Source of the DNA: Parapristionchus giblindavisi | Lineage: Eukaryota; Nematoda; Chromadorea; Rhabditida; Diplogasteridae | Direction of reading: 5' to 3' | Length of the DNA: 64,000 nt | Assembly: GCA_943737045.1 (NCBI GenBank) | Contig: CALSFV010000483.1 | Span: 36,889 to 100,888 of the forward strand | In this document: positions 43,089 to 56,054 of the stretch, piece after piece | Position numbering within the stretch: position 1 is the first letter of the stretch | Layout: every line of letters begins with the position of its first letter | Notes under the pieces: generated by a model | The model's database searches: none | The model's input: only the letters and a program-made list of their open reading frames with translations | Told to the model about the DNA's origin: nothing | Made by a program: the position numbers and the translations under genes

Positions 43089-46000
43089 ATGCTCAATATC
43101 AGCCGGAGCGCACAGCTCCTCTCTCTACTTTTACTAGCTACAGTTTCACTTTCAGTAGGTTCTTTTATCTTAGTATCTAATTATCATTATCATTAACCTG
43201 TATGATCACACTGATTATATTTTCAGGTTAAAGTCATTCAAAATGGTCTCGCTCCTCCAGAAATCGTGCATACCCCAATCTCTCTTAAACGTGAGATATT
43301 TTTTCACTTTTGTTGTTTTGAATGTTGTTTTTATTATAAATACGCTTTGAACATGTAAAGGTTAAAAAATGAAGTAACTGAAAATTACACTGCAATCTAA
43401 TATTTACGTTTAAATTTTACAAAAATCCATTCAGCCCGTTGCATCGTCCACGCAGCTACTCTTGATCTCGTCTTCGTTTTGGATTCTTCCGGATCTCTAC
43501 GAAATCAGTTCCAGGTCAAATTATCAATCGATAAATATGATCTATCACAAAATCGTTTTATCTTTACAGGGGAACCACTTAACCTTACCCCATAATTATC
43601 TATGTTTGATACCTTGATGTGAATCTACATGGAAAAAGGTGTCTAAAAAGTTAGGAAAAAAGTTCCACATTCGTGTTTTAAGTCCTTTTTCAGGCTTCCG
43701 AAATGGGCATTTTCAGTCCTTTTTTCTACATTTTTGGACACTTTTGTGACTTTCTGGATCATTTAAGGCCTTCTTTTTGTGCCTCTGTGACCCTTTTTGT
43801 TTTTTGGGTCTTTTGGTTATTTTGGCATCTTTTTGGGCAAATCTAGTGCATTTTTCAGAGGCCCGAAAAAGGACTTAAAACGCGAATGTGGAACTTTTTA
43901 CCTAACTTTCTAGACACATTTTTCCACGTAGATTCACATCAAGGTATCAAACATAGATAATTATGGGGTAAGGTTAAGTGGTTCCCTTGTTAGTTCTTTA
44001 GCATATTCATTATCCTGTATCGAATGTCACAGAACTTTTCACAGAATCATGGCTCGGCTAATTTTAAATACCTTTCGTTCGCGTCAAATCAACAATATTG
44101 ATTATCGATTGATAATTCAGGATGAAATCGATATCATTCGTCGTATAGTCAACCATGTAACAATCGGTAAAGACGCAACTCGTGTAATGCTCGTTCAGTT
44201 CAGGTTAGAAACGTTGAACAATGAACTTTCACTCTCGATACCATTATAACAATGGAATGTAAATAAAGTATAGTGATTGAGTCATTAAAAAGGGAGTGTT
44301 GTCATACATTCTCTTCAGTACTTTACCATGTCCTCAATCAACGAGAGAGAAAGCATAGGAAGTATGTATATAAAGAGATCGTTAACTCTCACTCATACCA
44401 AGTAGTTAAAGTGCCAGAACAATAAAGTTATCTAAAATTATCGCTTTTGCATGAACCAACAAGGCGCAATATTACTCAAATTGCCATTTTAACTTGTTCC
44501 AAACATAATTATCACTGGGATAGCAGTGATCTCCCCTTTAGTAATGTGGAATTTACCTTTACCTACTATATAAAATTTCGAAACGTATCGTTAGTGGATT
44601 TTAATGATATCTTCTTCATTGTTGTTATTCACATCTAATCCTTTTTTTCGATTATCTCGTGACTTTAGAGAAAGAGAAAGTGGTATGAGAGGTTTGGAAA
44701 TGAAATGAAAGTGAGAGAAGCGAAATCATCCGGTTACATAAGAAAGGGATATCGAAAAGGGAGAGGGAGAGTTCCTAGAGGGAGAGGGAGAGATCCTAGA
44801 GGGAGAGGGAGAGATTCTAAAGGGAGAGGTAGAGGTAGAGAATGACACTAATTAATGGGCGCTGCAAGGAAGAAAAGTGGAAGCGATCTTGCAGAGAATT
44901 TCAATGATGATTCATTTCAATCTACTCAAAAGAATACCTAAATATTGGGAAAAACAGTCTTCGAAAATCCAAAAGTACAATGCATGTTAACCTCTTATCT
45001 TGTCTATCTGGTCACACACTATTTCGATCTTTATCAGTCAACTATCGGAGTATATCATATATGTATTAGGACTCACCTCATTTATTTGATCAGCATTCAA
45101 AAGGAACATATATTAATTTTACATGACTGTATTCTTTTGGTGGGCCAATGGTCATTATCCATTTGGTATTACAATGGTTTGTTTACTTCGATGAGAACGA
45201 AAAACATTGGGAATCATCGAATGCTCAGTACTCTTCTTCATGTGGAATACGCTGGAATGAAACTACAAGATCTATGATAACATCCCGAAACCAGCCGTTA
45301 AAATGGTTTTATTGCACACTCCTTGCTAATTTTACTCTCCACATTGTTAATACTCTCTCGCAGACAAAGAGCGCGAAAGAGTGTGACCAGAGTGGAGAGT
45401 TTCAAATTGGCTCGGATATGACCTTAAATGTAAAATATAAATGTAAAATGATACAATGAAAGTTATCAGCACTGAAAAGACCACCGATTGCGATTTCATT
45501 TCTTTAATAACTATAAAAACTTGTATTTTCAGTGGTATCCAGCATCTGGAATTCGACATGCTGAAGTTCACATCTCGTGATGAGATATTGAGTGCATTGG
45601 AAGTACTCCGACATGTTTCTGGAATCACTCGAATAGGAGGAGCCTTCGAGTTTACTCGATTACATTTAAATGCTGATCATGTAAGTTTCTGGCCTAAAAG
45701 GATACTATTTAAAAATATTTTAAAACTTATTTCAAACAAAGAGAAGCATCTCTCTTTTTCGTTGTCTACTTGATGCAGAAGAGCGATCTAAATTGATACG
45801 TGATTTAATGAATAATTCAGGGACTACGAGATTCCTCAGTTCCGAAGGTTCTGTATCTCCTTTCAGATGGAAGAACTCATGATTTCCCCAAGGATAATGA
45901 TCAGGTATTCTATGGATGTTCAAGTCGAGAAATTTTTGAAATTGGAAGGAATTCACTACATTATGCGAAAATTGCGTGAAGTGCTGGGTGGTGTTCAAAA

Positions 46001-49000
46001 GTCATGAAAAAAATAGTGAAAATAGGTGAGAAAATGTGCAAAAGGTGAAGAATTTTCCACGTTTTTCGCCTTCACTTTTGGACGGTGTATCACTCAAACT
46101 CATGACGCTAAAAAATCACAAACTGTATTTTCCAGATAGCAGTTCTACGCCGGACCATTCCCAATCTCGAGGTGTATGCTTATGGAACCGGGGAGTACGT
46201 TGCTATGCCTGCTCTCCTGAACTATACTCAGGTTTGATCTTTGATCTTTCCATAGATGTACTTTGATCTTTCAATAGATGAACTTTGATCTTTAATCTCT
46301 TCAGTCTGCTCAAACCATCATTACTAACAAGAACCTGGAGAATCTGGAGCCATTGTTCGATAAATGGAAGGGCACTGAGATTTGCGAGAAAGTTCCTGGT
46401 AAACATAGGACGACCAATAAATCAATAATCATCTATCACTTACAGTATGCATCAAGGGATCAGATAAACCTGTTGATCTCGTATTATTGGTCGACGCATC
46501 GGAGTCACTCGATAAACTATTCGAACTTCAAGTCGAATTCGCTGTTGAACGCGTCATCCAAAACATCAATGTACACTATCAAGCGGCGAGGTATTCTTGA
46601 TTTTTGATCTTTGATCTTTAACTTTTTTATCTTCGAACTTTGAACTTTACAGAGTCGCACTGATCAGCTATTCTGGCATAGTCTTCACTCACTTTGCATT
46701 CAATACTCCCAAGTACACGAACAACACTTCTGTCATTCGACAAATCAATAATCTGAGATCGATCAAGGTACAGTAAACTAATCGATACAGTAATCTGTGA
46801 GCAATCATAACGTATCCGTCAGTCAATATCTGTGAAATATTGAAGGGAGTTACATCGACGGATATGGCCCTTCAAGAGGCGCTTGCGCAATTCACAACAA
46901 AAGCCAAAGAATCAGGTACAGTATCTAGATTCAATCAATCGATATCATGTTTTCCGTTCAGGAGCCCGAGCTGATGCATCTAAAGTGGTGGTCGTATTGA
47001 CAGATGGACATTCTCAACGCCCGCCAGGTTTGAAACTGATTTAAAATATATATTAATGATTTAAAATATAAAATATATATTTATTTACATTTAGTGTTCT
47101 TTTAAAAATGTTTTTTTCTTATAGGAAAGGTGGCTGAGAAGCTTCGTGCGGCAGGTATCACTCTGATTGCCGTCTCTGTCGTAGGAAGACCCTACGTCGA
47201 CGATAGAGAACTTTTGAGCATTGCTGGTAGTGCCGATAGAGTGTTCACTCCTATCAATCTACAGGTGATCTTTAATCTTTGGAATTGATCTTTGATCTTT
47301 GATCTCTGATCTAAGTTGATATTTGATCTCTACAGGAGTTTGAACATGAGTTCTTCAAATATGTCGGATTCGGCTGTCCTGGAGCAGAATTGGCCAAGGA
47401 TTCGAGTAAGTTCGAATTTGAATGAGAAGAAAATATATAACACTTTCGCATTTTTCTTCAATTTCAATATTATAGTTGACTGATGCCTTCATAAATAGCC
47501 AAAATAAGTTTAAAATACAATTTAATAATAATTTTGAGAGCCAAAGATCCGTGGAGCGACGGATGTCGTATGTGATGCTCAATCACTCACTTTCACTGTG
47601 AGAACACAGAAACCCATGAAGGGAATGATGTATGCTTCGAGATATCAGGATGATGATGACTGTAAAATTGTATGTTTCACCTTTAACTTATTATATTCTT
47701 TCATTTTCATTCCTTGATTTGTATCTTGCATCAGACGAACTTATCATATACCAAAAAGATTTGAAACAACAAAGAGAGCCAATGAGAGCGCGAGGGATGA
47801 AAAGGGTAGTAAATGGAGTAGGGAAAGGGAGCTATTGAATAGACTATGATGTGTATCAAAGAACAAACGGCGATCAATGATAGATTAGATTGATAAGACA
47901 GTAAATTGAAATCGCGACGGTGAAAATGTGAGCTAATTCCGGTGATCAAACGCATATTTTGTTTATACTCACTCATCTTTTCTTGTTATTTGGTACAAAC
48001 ATAGTCCATTTATCTTATTTTCATTATTTTTCTCCAGATGACAGATGGTACAGAGAGACAGGTGACGATTCGATTCAAGTCTGGTAAATGTGGACTCCAG
48101 AAGATTCCTTCGGCTGTAAGTAATGCCTATAAATCTAACAATAAAACCTGTATTTGATGGAAAAATGACGATTATTTTCAGAACGGACAGGGATACACTT
48201 ACAATATCACGGTTGTCCTTCAATTCCATCCATTGATCATGACCAGAGCTGATCAGGTGTGATGATAGTTATTGATTTTATGATTATTGATAGAAGATGG
48301 TCACAGTTATCCTTCCATATATACATCAATTACATAGATACAGTACAGTATGAATAGTCACAAAAAACATCTTGATTTCATTGATGCCCATGATGATTAT
48401 TTTGAGAATCCAACAAATATTCATCCGAAATAGGAAATAAATGAAACCGTTTAACGATTCGAATAGGTATGAAATTATTACAGTATGTACAAAACAAGAC
48501 CGGGCTGTGCTGTATATGTTATATCTTTGTAGTCTCTTCACTCATATAAAACGGTCAAACTAATTTGTCCGAGACGCGGAGCGAGTTTGGCCAAACTCAT
48601 ACGTGCCCAACCTTTATATACAGACTTTTCGATCTTTTCAAAAAGTGTAGTAGTGTAGTGTTGTCTATCAACCAATCTTGTCAAGATGGAAAGTCTTTGT
48701 AGGGTCTCGATGTCTCGTGTTTCTACTCTGCTCCCGTATCGTCTAATGATATCGGTAGATCAACCATTAAATCTCTCGCCGATACTCAGTGCACTTATCG
48801 ACTACACAAGTAATCCAATCAATAATCGATATTTATACTAATCAATCAATAATTCAGATATGCAGCCTCCCATTGCATAGCATTGGACGCTAGAGTGGGC
48901 GAGAGTCTCTTCCATAAGTGGCAATGTGATAATGGTAATCAATAATCAATCAATCGATAATCGATCGATGATCTGCCATATTTCAGCCCCTAACTATAAA

Positions 49001-50406
49001 TATCTGGTGCACGATTGTTTCGTCAAATCCGAAAAACACAATGTCAAGTTTATCGATTCGAATGGGTATGAAATCAGTTTTTTATTTAATTTTTAATAAC
49101 TTAATAACTTTCAATGCTCTTTCGAATGATATATGGCACGATTCGAAAAAATAAATTTCATTTTTTCACTTTTGGCAGATCAAAAATCGATAATTCGGGT
49201 CAATTGTTTGGCTGAAGTGTATCCCACCCCTAATGACTCTAACCACCAAATATGAATGGTCTAGGATGATTTTGAAACTTTGTGCCCTCCCTCTGCCGCC
49301 CGCTGTTAGGGAGAGAGTGTTTTAAAGGGACACAGCAAGCTAATTAGATACTCACCGCTCTGGTTATACTCTTTCACTGTTTCGTTGACTATGAGAGAGC
49401 GGGGCCTATAAAACTTAAAGTAAAACAAAAATTGAAGATGTCAAATGGATGACACAATGTTGGAGACTCCCAACTACGCGAAACTGATAAAGAGTGGAAG
49501 TGATGGGGAGTTTTATGTATCACAGGTATGGCATTCATATGACTTTATCCATCTAAATACAGTCTCTCCTTCGCTAAACTTTATTTTCCATACTTGAATT
49601 ATTCCATACTTGAATTATCATCTCGATTGATTAGTATTTTATATAGACAAGTTAAAAAGCGGATTGCCTCTAGTGAAGGGGAACTTTCTCTTAATTGATG
49701 TATATTTCAGGAAATGAGCGCTTTCAAATTCCCGGGTGACAACAATTTGATCTTTGAATGTTCCATATCATTCTGTGATATAGAAGGGGACGATTCGTGT
49801 ATTGAAATGATTGTAAGTTTTAGTCTATTCATATTGTCAAATATTTTTAACTGAAAGGCCCAAACCGAGGATATTTGAAACGCTCACAACGCTCTCTCGT
49901 AGACAAGGAAAGCGAGAGAGCATTGCCAGAGCGGAGCGTTTCAAATTAGCTCGGTGTGTCTTTAATTTCAATTGTATATTTGTTGAAACAAGTGTCCCAA
50001 CCTGGACACGGTGCGTAGACAAACAAAGAACTTCTTTGTATTACAGACGTCAATAGTAGATTCGAGGGGTTCACGTAATATATTATTATATGAAATGTAT
50101 ATATTTCTTTAAGCCTCCTCGTTGTTCTAACACTACAACTCAATCAGTTGATACAGGAAATGGATTGAGAAGAGTTAAAAGGGAGATTCCACATACTAAG
50201 GTTAGAATGCCAAAGGTTCCAGAGAAAAGAGAAATAGTGAGTAAAATAAAGAAATCGCAGACATGGACCTTTATAGGTTAATAACTAATCAATATTTTCA
50301 GTCTGGCTTTGCTCACACCCTCTCCGTTCAAACTCGGACTCTCAATGTCGTGGAATCTGAATCTCTACGACCCAAAGACGCCGTTAGATACTGTGCTATT
50401 CACTAG
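43089..50406 (+). CDS. Secreted VWA-VWA-ZP domain protein, cuticlin-like
   Basis: Probable extracellular matrix component (cuticle, eggshell or apical matrix). Exons: 43089-43154, 43227-43290, 43435-43514, 44121-44203, 45533-45680, 45821-45904, 46136-46231, 46305-46398, 46446-46590, 46653-46767, 46846-46915, 46962-47027, 47125-47264, 47336-47405, 47539-47669, 48038-48115, 48182-48256, 48703-48809, 48858-48934, 48987-49065, 49438-49525, 49711-49812, 50114-50236, 50302-50406; all phases agree, 761 residues. Signal peptide MLNISRSAQLLSLLLLATVS. VWA1 about 55-235 (LDLVFVLDSSGSL, GITRIGGAFEFT, YLLSDGRTH); VWA2 about 245-440 (PVDLVLLVDASES, GVTSTDMALQEAL, VVVVLTDGHS), both keeping the DxSxS metal site. 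ZP about 470-690: DVVCDAQSLTFTV, SCFYSAP, GESLFHKWQC, HDCFVKS, FKFPGDNNLIFECS. RRVKRE near 700 is a furin-like site. No C-terminal membrane helix follows, unlike usual cuticlins. Confidence 0.9.
43567..43989. mobile_element. CAAGG-family element in intron 3 of the VWA-ZP gene (TTA target)
   Basis: CAGGGGAACCACTTAACCTT and AAGGTTAAGTGGTTCCCTTG, TTA on both sides. Arms continue through GATACCTTGATGTGAATC. No tRNA-like core was seen; the centre is rich in CTTTTTG/CATTTTT. Confidence 0.9.
44757..44845. repeat. GAGGGA purine-rich tandem in intron 4
   Basis: Repeats of GAGGGAGAGGGAGAGATCCTA lie inside the 1.3-kb intron 4 of the VWA-ZP gene; the rest of that intron has no recognisable gene. Confidence 0.85.
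45326..45414. mobile_element. Short CTCTGGC hairpin element, copy d (intron 4)
   Basis: GCTAATTTTACTCTCCACAT, ACTCTCTCGCAGACAAAG, GACCAGAGTGGAGAGTTTCA and AATTGGCTCGGATATG. Confidence 0.8.
48479..48517. mobile_element. Solo end of a CAGTACAGCCCG-family MITE
   Basis: ATGTACAAAACAAGACCGGG then CTGTGCTGTATA matches one terminus of the 545-bp MITE; the rest of the element is absent. It lies in intron 17 of the VWA-ZP gene. Confidence 0.75.
49120..49328. mobile_element. Solo outer arm of the large TTAA inverted-repeat family
   Basis: CAGATCAAAAATCGATAATTC, GACTCTAACCACCAAATATG, AGGATGATTTTGAAACTTTG and the end AGAGAGTGTTTTAA follow the outer arm at 28380-28554 in order. It lies in intron 20 of the VWA-ZP gene. 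Confidence 0.8.
49333..49412. mobile_element. Short CTCTGGC hairpin element, copy e (intron 20)
   Basis: AGCTAATTAGATACTCACCG, CTCTGGTTATACTCTTTCAC, ATGAGAGAGCGGGGCC; the right end is truncated. Confidence 0.7.
49872..49960. mobile_element. Short CTCTGGC hairpin element, copy f (intron 22)
   Basis: GAAACGCTCACAACGCTCTC, TCGTAGACAAGGAAAGCGAG, AGAGCATTGCCAGAGCGGAG and AATTAGCTCGGTGTGTCTTT. Confidence 0.85.
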
Positions 50407-51296
50407 TTTTGTATAGTGTACCTACCGTTTTCCTCGTTAGTTAGCATACTGTAACTACCGTACCTCATTTATTAGAATACTGTAACTATCACTATTGTAG
50501 ATATTATTTACTGTACACATATTGTATATCAAAAGCTTTCCCTTGAGCAGAGCTTCTAATCTAGCAATTACTTCTTTATAGTTAATCGATATTTATACGG
50601 GTATTGATTGAATGATCCAATATTCACTCAATTACTTCTACAGTAAACCTTTTCTACAGTAATGAGTGAATAAGGGATCCAATCGATAATTCGACTACCT
50701 CTGCTTACTTCTGTTCAGGAAACACACTTTTATTGATTCTTTCATTATTTTTTATTGTCCAATTGATTGTATTATTGTAGACACAATGGCAAATGTCAAG
50801 TGGACAAATAAATCGTTCCGTTTTTGCGTCTTTCCCGATTTTGTACATCTCCTTTTCTCCCTCTCCCTCTTCCTCTGCCCTTCCTCTCTCCCTCTCCCTC
50901 TCCCTCTGTCCTTCCTCTCCCCCTCTCCCTCTCCCTCTCCCCCCCTCTCCCTCTACCCTTTCTCTCTCCCTCTCCCTCTCCCTCTGCCCTTCCTCTCTCC
51001 TCTCCCTCTGCCCTTCCTCTCTCCTCTCCCTCTACCCTTCCTCTCTCCCTCTCCCTCCGTCGGTATCCCCCTCGCTTCTGGAACAAGCTACACGTACATA
51101 TGAATGTCTTCCGAGAGATAAAGAAACTGAAAGGGGGAAACTGGCCCTTCTTCCCTTTCCCCGTCGCTCTTCCCCTTCTCTACCCCATATCAATTCTCCT
51201 TCATTCTATTCAACGTACATACAGTATCCCTCCTCCTCATCCACATACCTCAAATTATTCTCACCCTCGCGCTTAATTATTCCGATATTCCGTTCA
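50407..51296. other. Spacer between the VWA-ZP and glycine-rich genes
   Basis: 890 bp, too long for a standard SL2 operon gap. Apart from the CCCTCT microsatellite (about 50845-51060) nothing was recognised; AAATAAA near 50805 may be a polyadenylation signal. Confidence 0.5.
50845..51060. repeat. CCCTCT microsatellite
   Basis: Repeats of CCCTCTCC with CTGCCCTTCCTCTC interruptions. The overlapping Pro/Ser/Leu and Glu/Arg/Gly frames are not genes. Confidence 0.93.
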
Positions 51297-51338
51297 GGAC
51301 TCGATTACCGTAATCGATAGATTATCGATTGGGTCACG
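51297..51338 (+). promoter_or_regulatory. Acceptor site upstream of the glycine-rich gene
   Basis: TATTCCGTTCAG ends at 51297, 41 bases before the start codon at 51339; suitable for SL trans-splicing or a 5' UTR intron. Confidence 0.45.
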
Positions 51339-54300
51339 ATGCGTCGACGCATCATGATACTTCTTCTTATGATCGTACTTCTTGCACAATTCACCTTGTA
51401 TGATTACATTCCTATTCATATATTTGTGCTTAATTTTCCTTAATGGATAATAATAATAATAATAATAATTTTTATTATCGTTCCTTTATGCGGTGATGCA
51501 CTTGACTTGCATATTTGTCTACTTGATTTTTGCTGTCTGAAATTTTCAAACATAACTTTTGGTATACATCGAATTAGCGAGGACTTGGGGAAGATGACAG
51601 GAATTAGAGTTGATTATATTTATTTATAACTCCTAATTTCATTATTTTCGAAGAGGTTCTTGTTGTACTTTCAGTGGGGTGAAGCCGAAGGAGAAGAAGG
51701 ATAACGATAAAACGAGTATACTCAAACTATTAGAAGCAGAAGCGGCTAAGGAAATATTCAAAAAGGTTTGATCTTTGATCTTTCATTTTCTGTCTTTGAT
51801 CCTTGATAGTTGATCTTTTGTTATTTCGGATGTGTTCAGGCAAAAGAGGAAAAGGTTATCGAAAAGAAGACAGTTGTAGCTAATTCAACAAAACTTCACT
51901 ATCCTCCGAAGACAATTACTCCAAATCGGATGCCATTCTCGTATGCTTATTTTTTTCTTTTTCTGCATTACTTTTCATAATTCAAAGTCAATCCAGAAAA
52001 ACATATGAGAATTGTTTTTACATATTTTACCTCATACTTCTCCTACTCCGGCTCCGAATTTTGACCTCTGTAAATTAGTCAATCAATAAATAAATAATTT
52101 CCAGTCACGAACGTGCTACAGTAATCAGTTTGTACAGTCAGTTGGGAGCTAGGGAATCCGCTTATCGAAGGACTAACAATGGCATAATGATGCATATGAG
52201 ATCAAGGAGAAATCGTAAGTATCGCATTAATATTCTTGGCAATCAGGGATATTACGGTATTCATATTTTACTGTATGATTTGACCTACCCTTGACCTATG
52301 ATTTGTTTTTCGAAGATCTTCCCTACTTTTATCTACCTAGCATTGAGTTTTTCATGAATTATAACTATTTGATGCACTGAATGTTTGAAGAGTTTTGTGG
52401 TTAATTTGTTAACATACGGGAATAGAGGAATGTGAAATCTTAGATATTTGATAGGTCCCTCCATCCATGATATTCGCACGTGTCTAATGTAAACATGACG
52501 ATGTGTTCTGCCTCTCCCTCTCTACATCTCCTTCTTTGTCTCTCTACCTCTCCCTCACAACTCTTCAAACCACGTCAAACTTCCTTCTGGCTGTTCTTTG
52601 TACTTTTCTCTAGTTTCTATCCTGACTAGTTCATGACTTTCCTTCCTCTCTATTCAAGCATAAATCAGATTACTGAAAACAACATGTGTTTATGTTCTTG
52701 AAAGCGAATCTTCTTTCTGACCATACTTCATACACTTCTGCATTGTTTGTCCATAAGAGCACTTGGAGTTGATAGTTTCGAATAAGCCTAGGGTGGTCAT
52801 TTCCAGGGAGCCTATCCTTAACTTTCAACTAGAATTGGGGTTTTAAACAAACAAACATGTATGATTTGTTGCGCTTTTCAGTTGCATTCTCTCGTCCCTC
52901 TCCCAACGGATACGGTAGCCCTCAAGGATACGGCAATCAAGGAGGAGGAGGAGGAGGAGGAGGAGGGTACGGTGGAGGAGATCATGGTGGAGGAGGAGGT
53001 TACGGTGGTCAGGGAGGATACGGTGGTTACGGTAACGGAGGAGGATCGGGAGGAGGTTATGGTGGCGGGCAAGGAGGTGGTGGAGGAGGTCAAGGATATG
53101 GTAATCAAGGCGGGTACGGTGGAGGATCGGGAGGTGGAGGATACGATAATGGAGGAGGTTACGGTGGTCAAGGAGGTCAAGGAGGATATTCTCAAAGTGG
53201 AGGAGGATCGGGTTACGGTAATGGAGGAGGATCAGGAGGATCGGGTTACGGTAATGGTGGAGGATCAGGAGGATACGGTAGTCAAGGAGAACAAGGAGGA
53301 CACGGTGGTGGTAGTGGAGGGGGTTACGATAACCACGGAGGAGGAGGATACGGTGGAGGACAAGGCGGATACGATAATGGAGGAAGTCATGGAGGTCACG
53401 GCAATCAAGGAAATGGAGGATCTTACGGTAATGGATCTGGTGGAGGAGGAAGCTACGGTAACGGAAATTATGGTTATGGAGGAGGTTACGGTAATCACAA
53501 CGGAAGTGGAGGAGGATACGGTAATGGCGGATATGGTAATCAAGGAGGTGGCAACGATAATGGAGGAGGATCAGGAGGTAGTGGTGGAGGTTACGGAGGT
53601 GGAGGATATGGTGGTGACCAAGGAGGGTACGGTAGTCAAGGAGGCAGTGGATACGGTAATCAAGGAGGAGGAGGGGATTATGGTAGTCAGGGAGGCAGTG
53701 GAGGAGGATATGGAGGGCAAAGTGGAGGATACGGTAATCAGGGAGGATCATCTGGAGGAGGATACGGTAGCGGAGGAGGAGGAGGTTATGATGGAGGACG
53801 ATATAATGATCAAGATGGAGGTTACGGTAGTCAAGATCAAAGTGGACAAGGAGGAAGATACGGTAGTTATCAACAACCAGGAACATATCAACCACCACCA
53901 CCATCTACTGAAGGATCAGGATACGGTAATCAGGGTGGAAGTGGAGGAGGTTACGGTAATCAGGGAGGATCAGGAGGTTACGGTGGAGGTCAAGGAGGAT
54001 ATGATCAAGGCTCATCTGGAGGAGGAGGCAGTTATGGAAATGGAGGTGGGTACGGTAATCAAGGAGGAAGTGGATACGGTAGTCAAGGAGGATACGGTAA
54101 TCAAGGTGGTGGAGGATACGATAATGGAGAACATGGAGGAGGTTACGGTAGTCAGGGAGGACAAGGAAATGGTAGTTATGGAGGATACGGTGGGCAAGAC
54201 CAGGGATCAGGAAGCGGATACAGTAGTCCATCAAGATACAGCTCATCTCCTTCGGGTTACGGTAATCAATCAGGAAGTGGAGGATATGATCAGGGAGGAT

Positions 54301-54491
54301 ACGGTGGTCATGGAGGAGGAGGTGGCGGACAAGGAGGAGGATACGGTAACTCGGGCGGAGGATATGGTAGTTCCGGAGGCGGTTACGGTGGACAAGGATG
54401 TCTTCCCAACTATGGTCCACCATCGCCTCCACCACCTCCTAGTTCAAATTGTAATGGAGGAGGAGGTTATTATGGTCCCAGAGGTCGATAG
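51339..54491 (+). CDS. Secreted Gly/Tyr-rich (GYGNQGG) low-complexity protein
   Basis: Exons 51339-51397, 51675-51765, 51840-51940, 52105-52214, 52882-54491; phases agree and give 656 residues. A signal peptide MRRRIMILLLMIVLLAQFT is followed by a lysine-rich segment (about 20-85, KPKEKKDNDKTS, AKEEKVIEKK), a non-repetitive basic stretch ending MRSRRN, and then about 530 residues coded by one exon and built from GGYG, GYGNQGG, GYGSQGG, GGSGGGY and GGGYD blocks with hardly any hydrophobic residue. The end is CLPNYGPPSPPPPPSSNCNG with two cysteines and a final GPRGR. Such composition is typical of structural secreted proteins (cuticle, eggshell, silk-like) and can phase-separate. Same strand as the VWA-ZP gene just upstream. 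The repetitive exon is also open in a second plus-strand frame (Glu/Val/Asp-rich) and on the minus strand, an effect of GGA-rich codons. Confidence 0.88.
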
Positions 54492-55830
54492 ATTTAGTTT
54501 AATTCATAGTTATCTTATTCTTCATATCTTCTTAATGATTACGAGTACGGGCCGGCCCTTTCATTGTATTACATTCTTGTCCTATTACAGTATTAATATG
54601 ATATCGATTAATCGTTTTGTAGTTTGTAGTCTAACTTATTACTTTCGTTCGCTTTCTTTGAATTGTATTGAATGAATGAATGAATGAATGAATGAATGAT
54701 TAATCAAAGATAAGAAATTACAGAAGCATTACTAAAGAAAGAAGATCCCCATTCATCACACTCCATATCCAGTGATTTCACTGCTTATAGTTAGATAATC
54801 TTGATTAAGAGTGTTGAAATGTAAAATCTGTAAACAGTAAGAACAAGAAGTTGTTCATTCATTATGTAGTAGATGATGGAACAATGAACATTAGGAACAA
54901 TCAATTACAGATAGAGTTTCATGAGGTGGGAGGGGGAAGAGATTCAAGAGGCAGAAGGAGAGATCCAAGAGGGTTTCAAGAGATATATCGGAAGTGTCAT
55001 TGTTGTTTCCTCCGTATGACCGTATAGATATCTCTCGCTCGAGATATCCAATTCCATACTGGATTGGATAGAAGGAATGGAGCCTCTACGGCTGGTATCA
55101 TCGAGTGATCGGGAGATGACAAAGGCATATTCGACCATTCCTGAAATTACCTTTTATACCTTTTATATTGTATTATATTAAATAAATCTTTTTTTCGTTT
55201 GGTGCATACGCACGTTGATAAAATAAATAAATGAATTTCATGATGTCAAAGATTTTCCAAACACGATCAAGTTAAAATTATGAGGTGAGAACATAAGTAT
55301 ATGTTCACTTTTATTGTATTACGGTGTTGCATTTGCCTGACGTGTCAATCTCGGGTGACGGTAACGCCCACGCACTGTGTTAACTGTGAGAATGGGAAAT
55401 GAACGAGGACATATCCCACACCATGACGGCGTTCGCACGTAAAGTAATTTTAACATTACATCAGTTCTAAATATGTAATTATTCGAAGCGGTGGTCAACA
55501 TGGGAATTCGGAATGGTTCTCTATGAAAAAAAAGGAATCTTATCTTATTCTTCAAGGTGGCGATAAAGGTGGGAGTTTTGGGCACAGTGACAGTTTGGGA
55601 GCTACTGGCGAATCTTGGAAAAAGGGAATTATATTATGCATAGAGTTTGATTCTTGATTTACCTATGTGCTATAGCGGACAGAGACAAGATTTGTCCAAA
55701 GAAACATGTACACAACGTCATATCTAAGTGGATCTACTCCTCTTATCTTCTTGCATCGGAAGTGTTTATTCCATTCCGTGTATGGACATTTCTACGATTG
55801 GACATGTCACCAGACTGGGTTAAAGATGAA
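54492..55830. other. Intergenic with 3' UTR of the glycine-rich gene
   Basis: A GAATGAATGAATGAAT tetranucleotide run at 54670-54700 and AAATAAATC near 55180 are visible; no further gene can be supported. Confidence 0.5.
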
Positions 55831-55831
55831 C

Positions 55832-55920
55832 CCGCGAGCTAATTTGAAACTCCCCCGCTTTGGAAATGTTCTCTCGCTTTATTTGCATATGTTAGAGTGT
55901 TGTCAGAGCGGGGTGCGTCC
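55832..55920. mobile_element. Short CTCTGGC hairpin element, copy g
   Basis: GCGAGCTAATTTGAAACTCC, TGTTCTCTCGCTTTATTTGC, TTGTCAGAGCGGGGTGCGTCC. Confidence 0.75.
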
Positions 55921-56054
55921 GTGACTATTCGTGCAAATCTCTAACATATCTCACATACTAACTATGATCAATCCTTTAACGAAGTGTTAAAATTTCGGTA
56001 TTCGCGGTATACTGCGGCATATAATATATAAAATATTCGCAGGATTTCACATTT

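Noticed and set aside
52861..54675. 604-codon Glu/Val/Asp-rich plus frame and long His/Leu/Tyr minus frame over the glycine-rich exon
   Set aside because: Alternative frames of a GGA-rich repetitive exon. The GYG frame alone joins in phase with a signal-peptide exon and three further exons.
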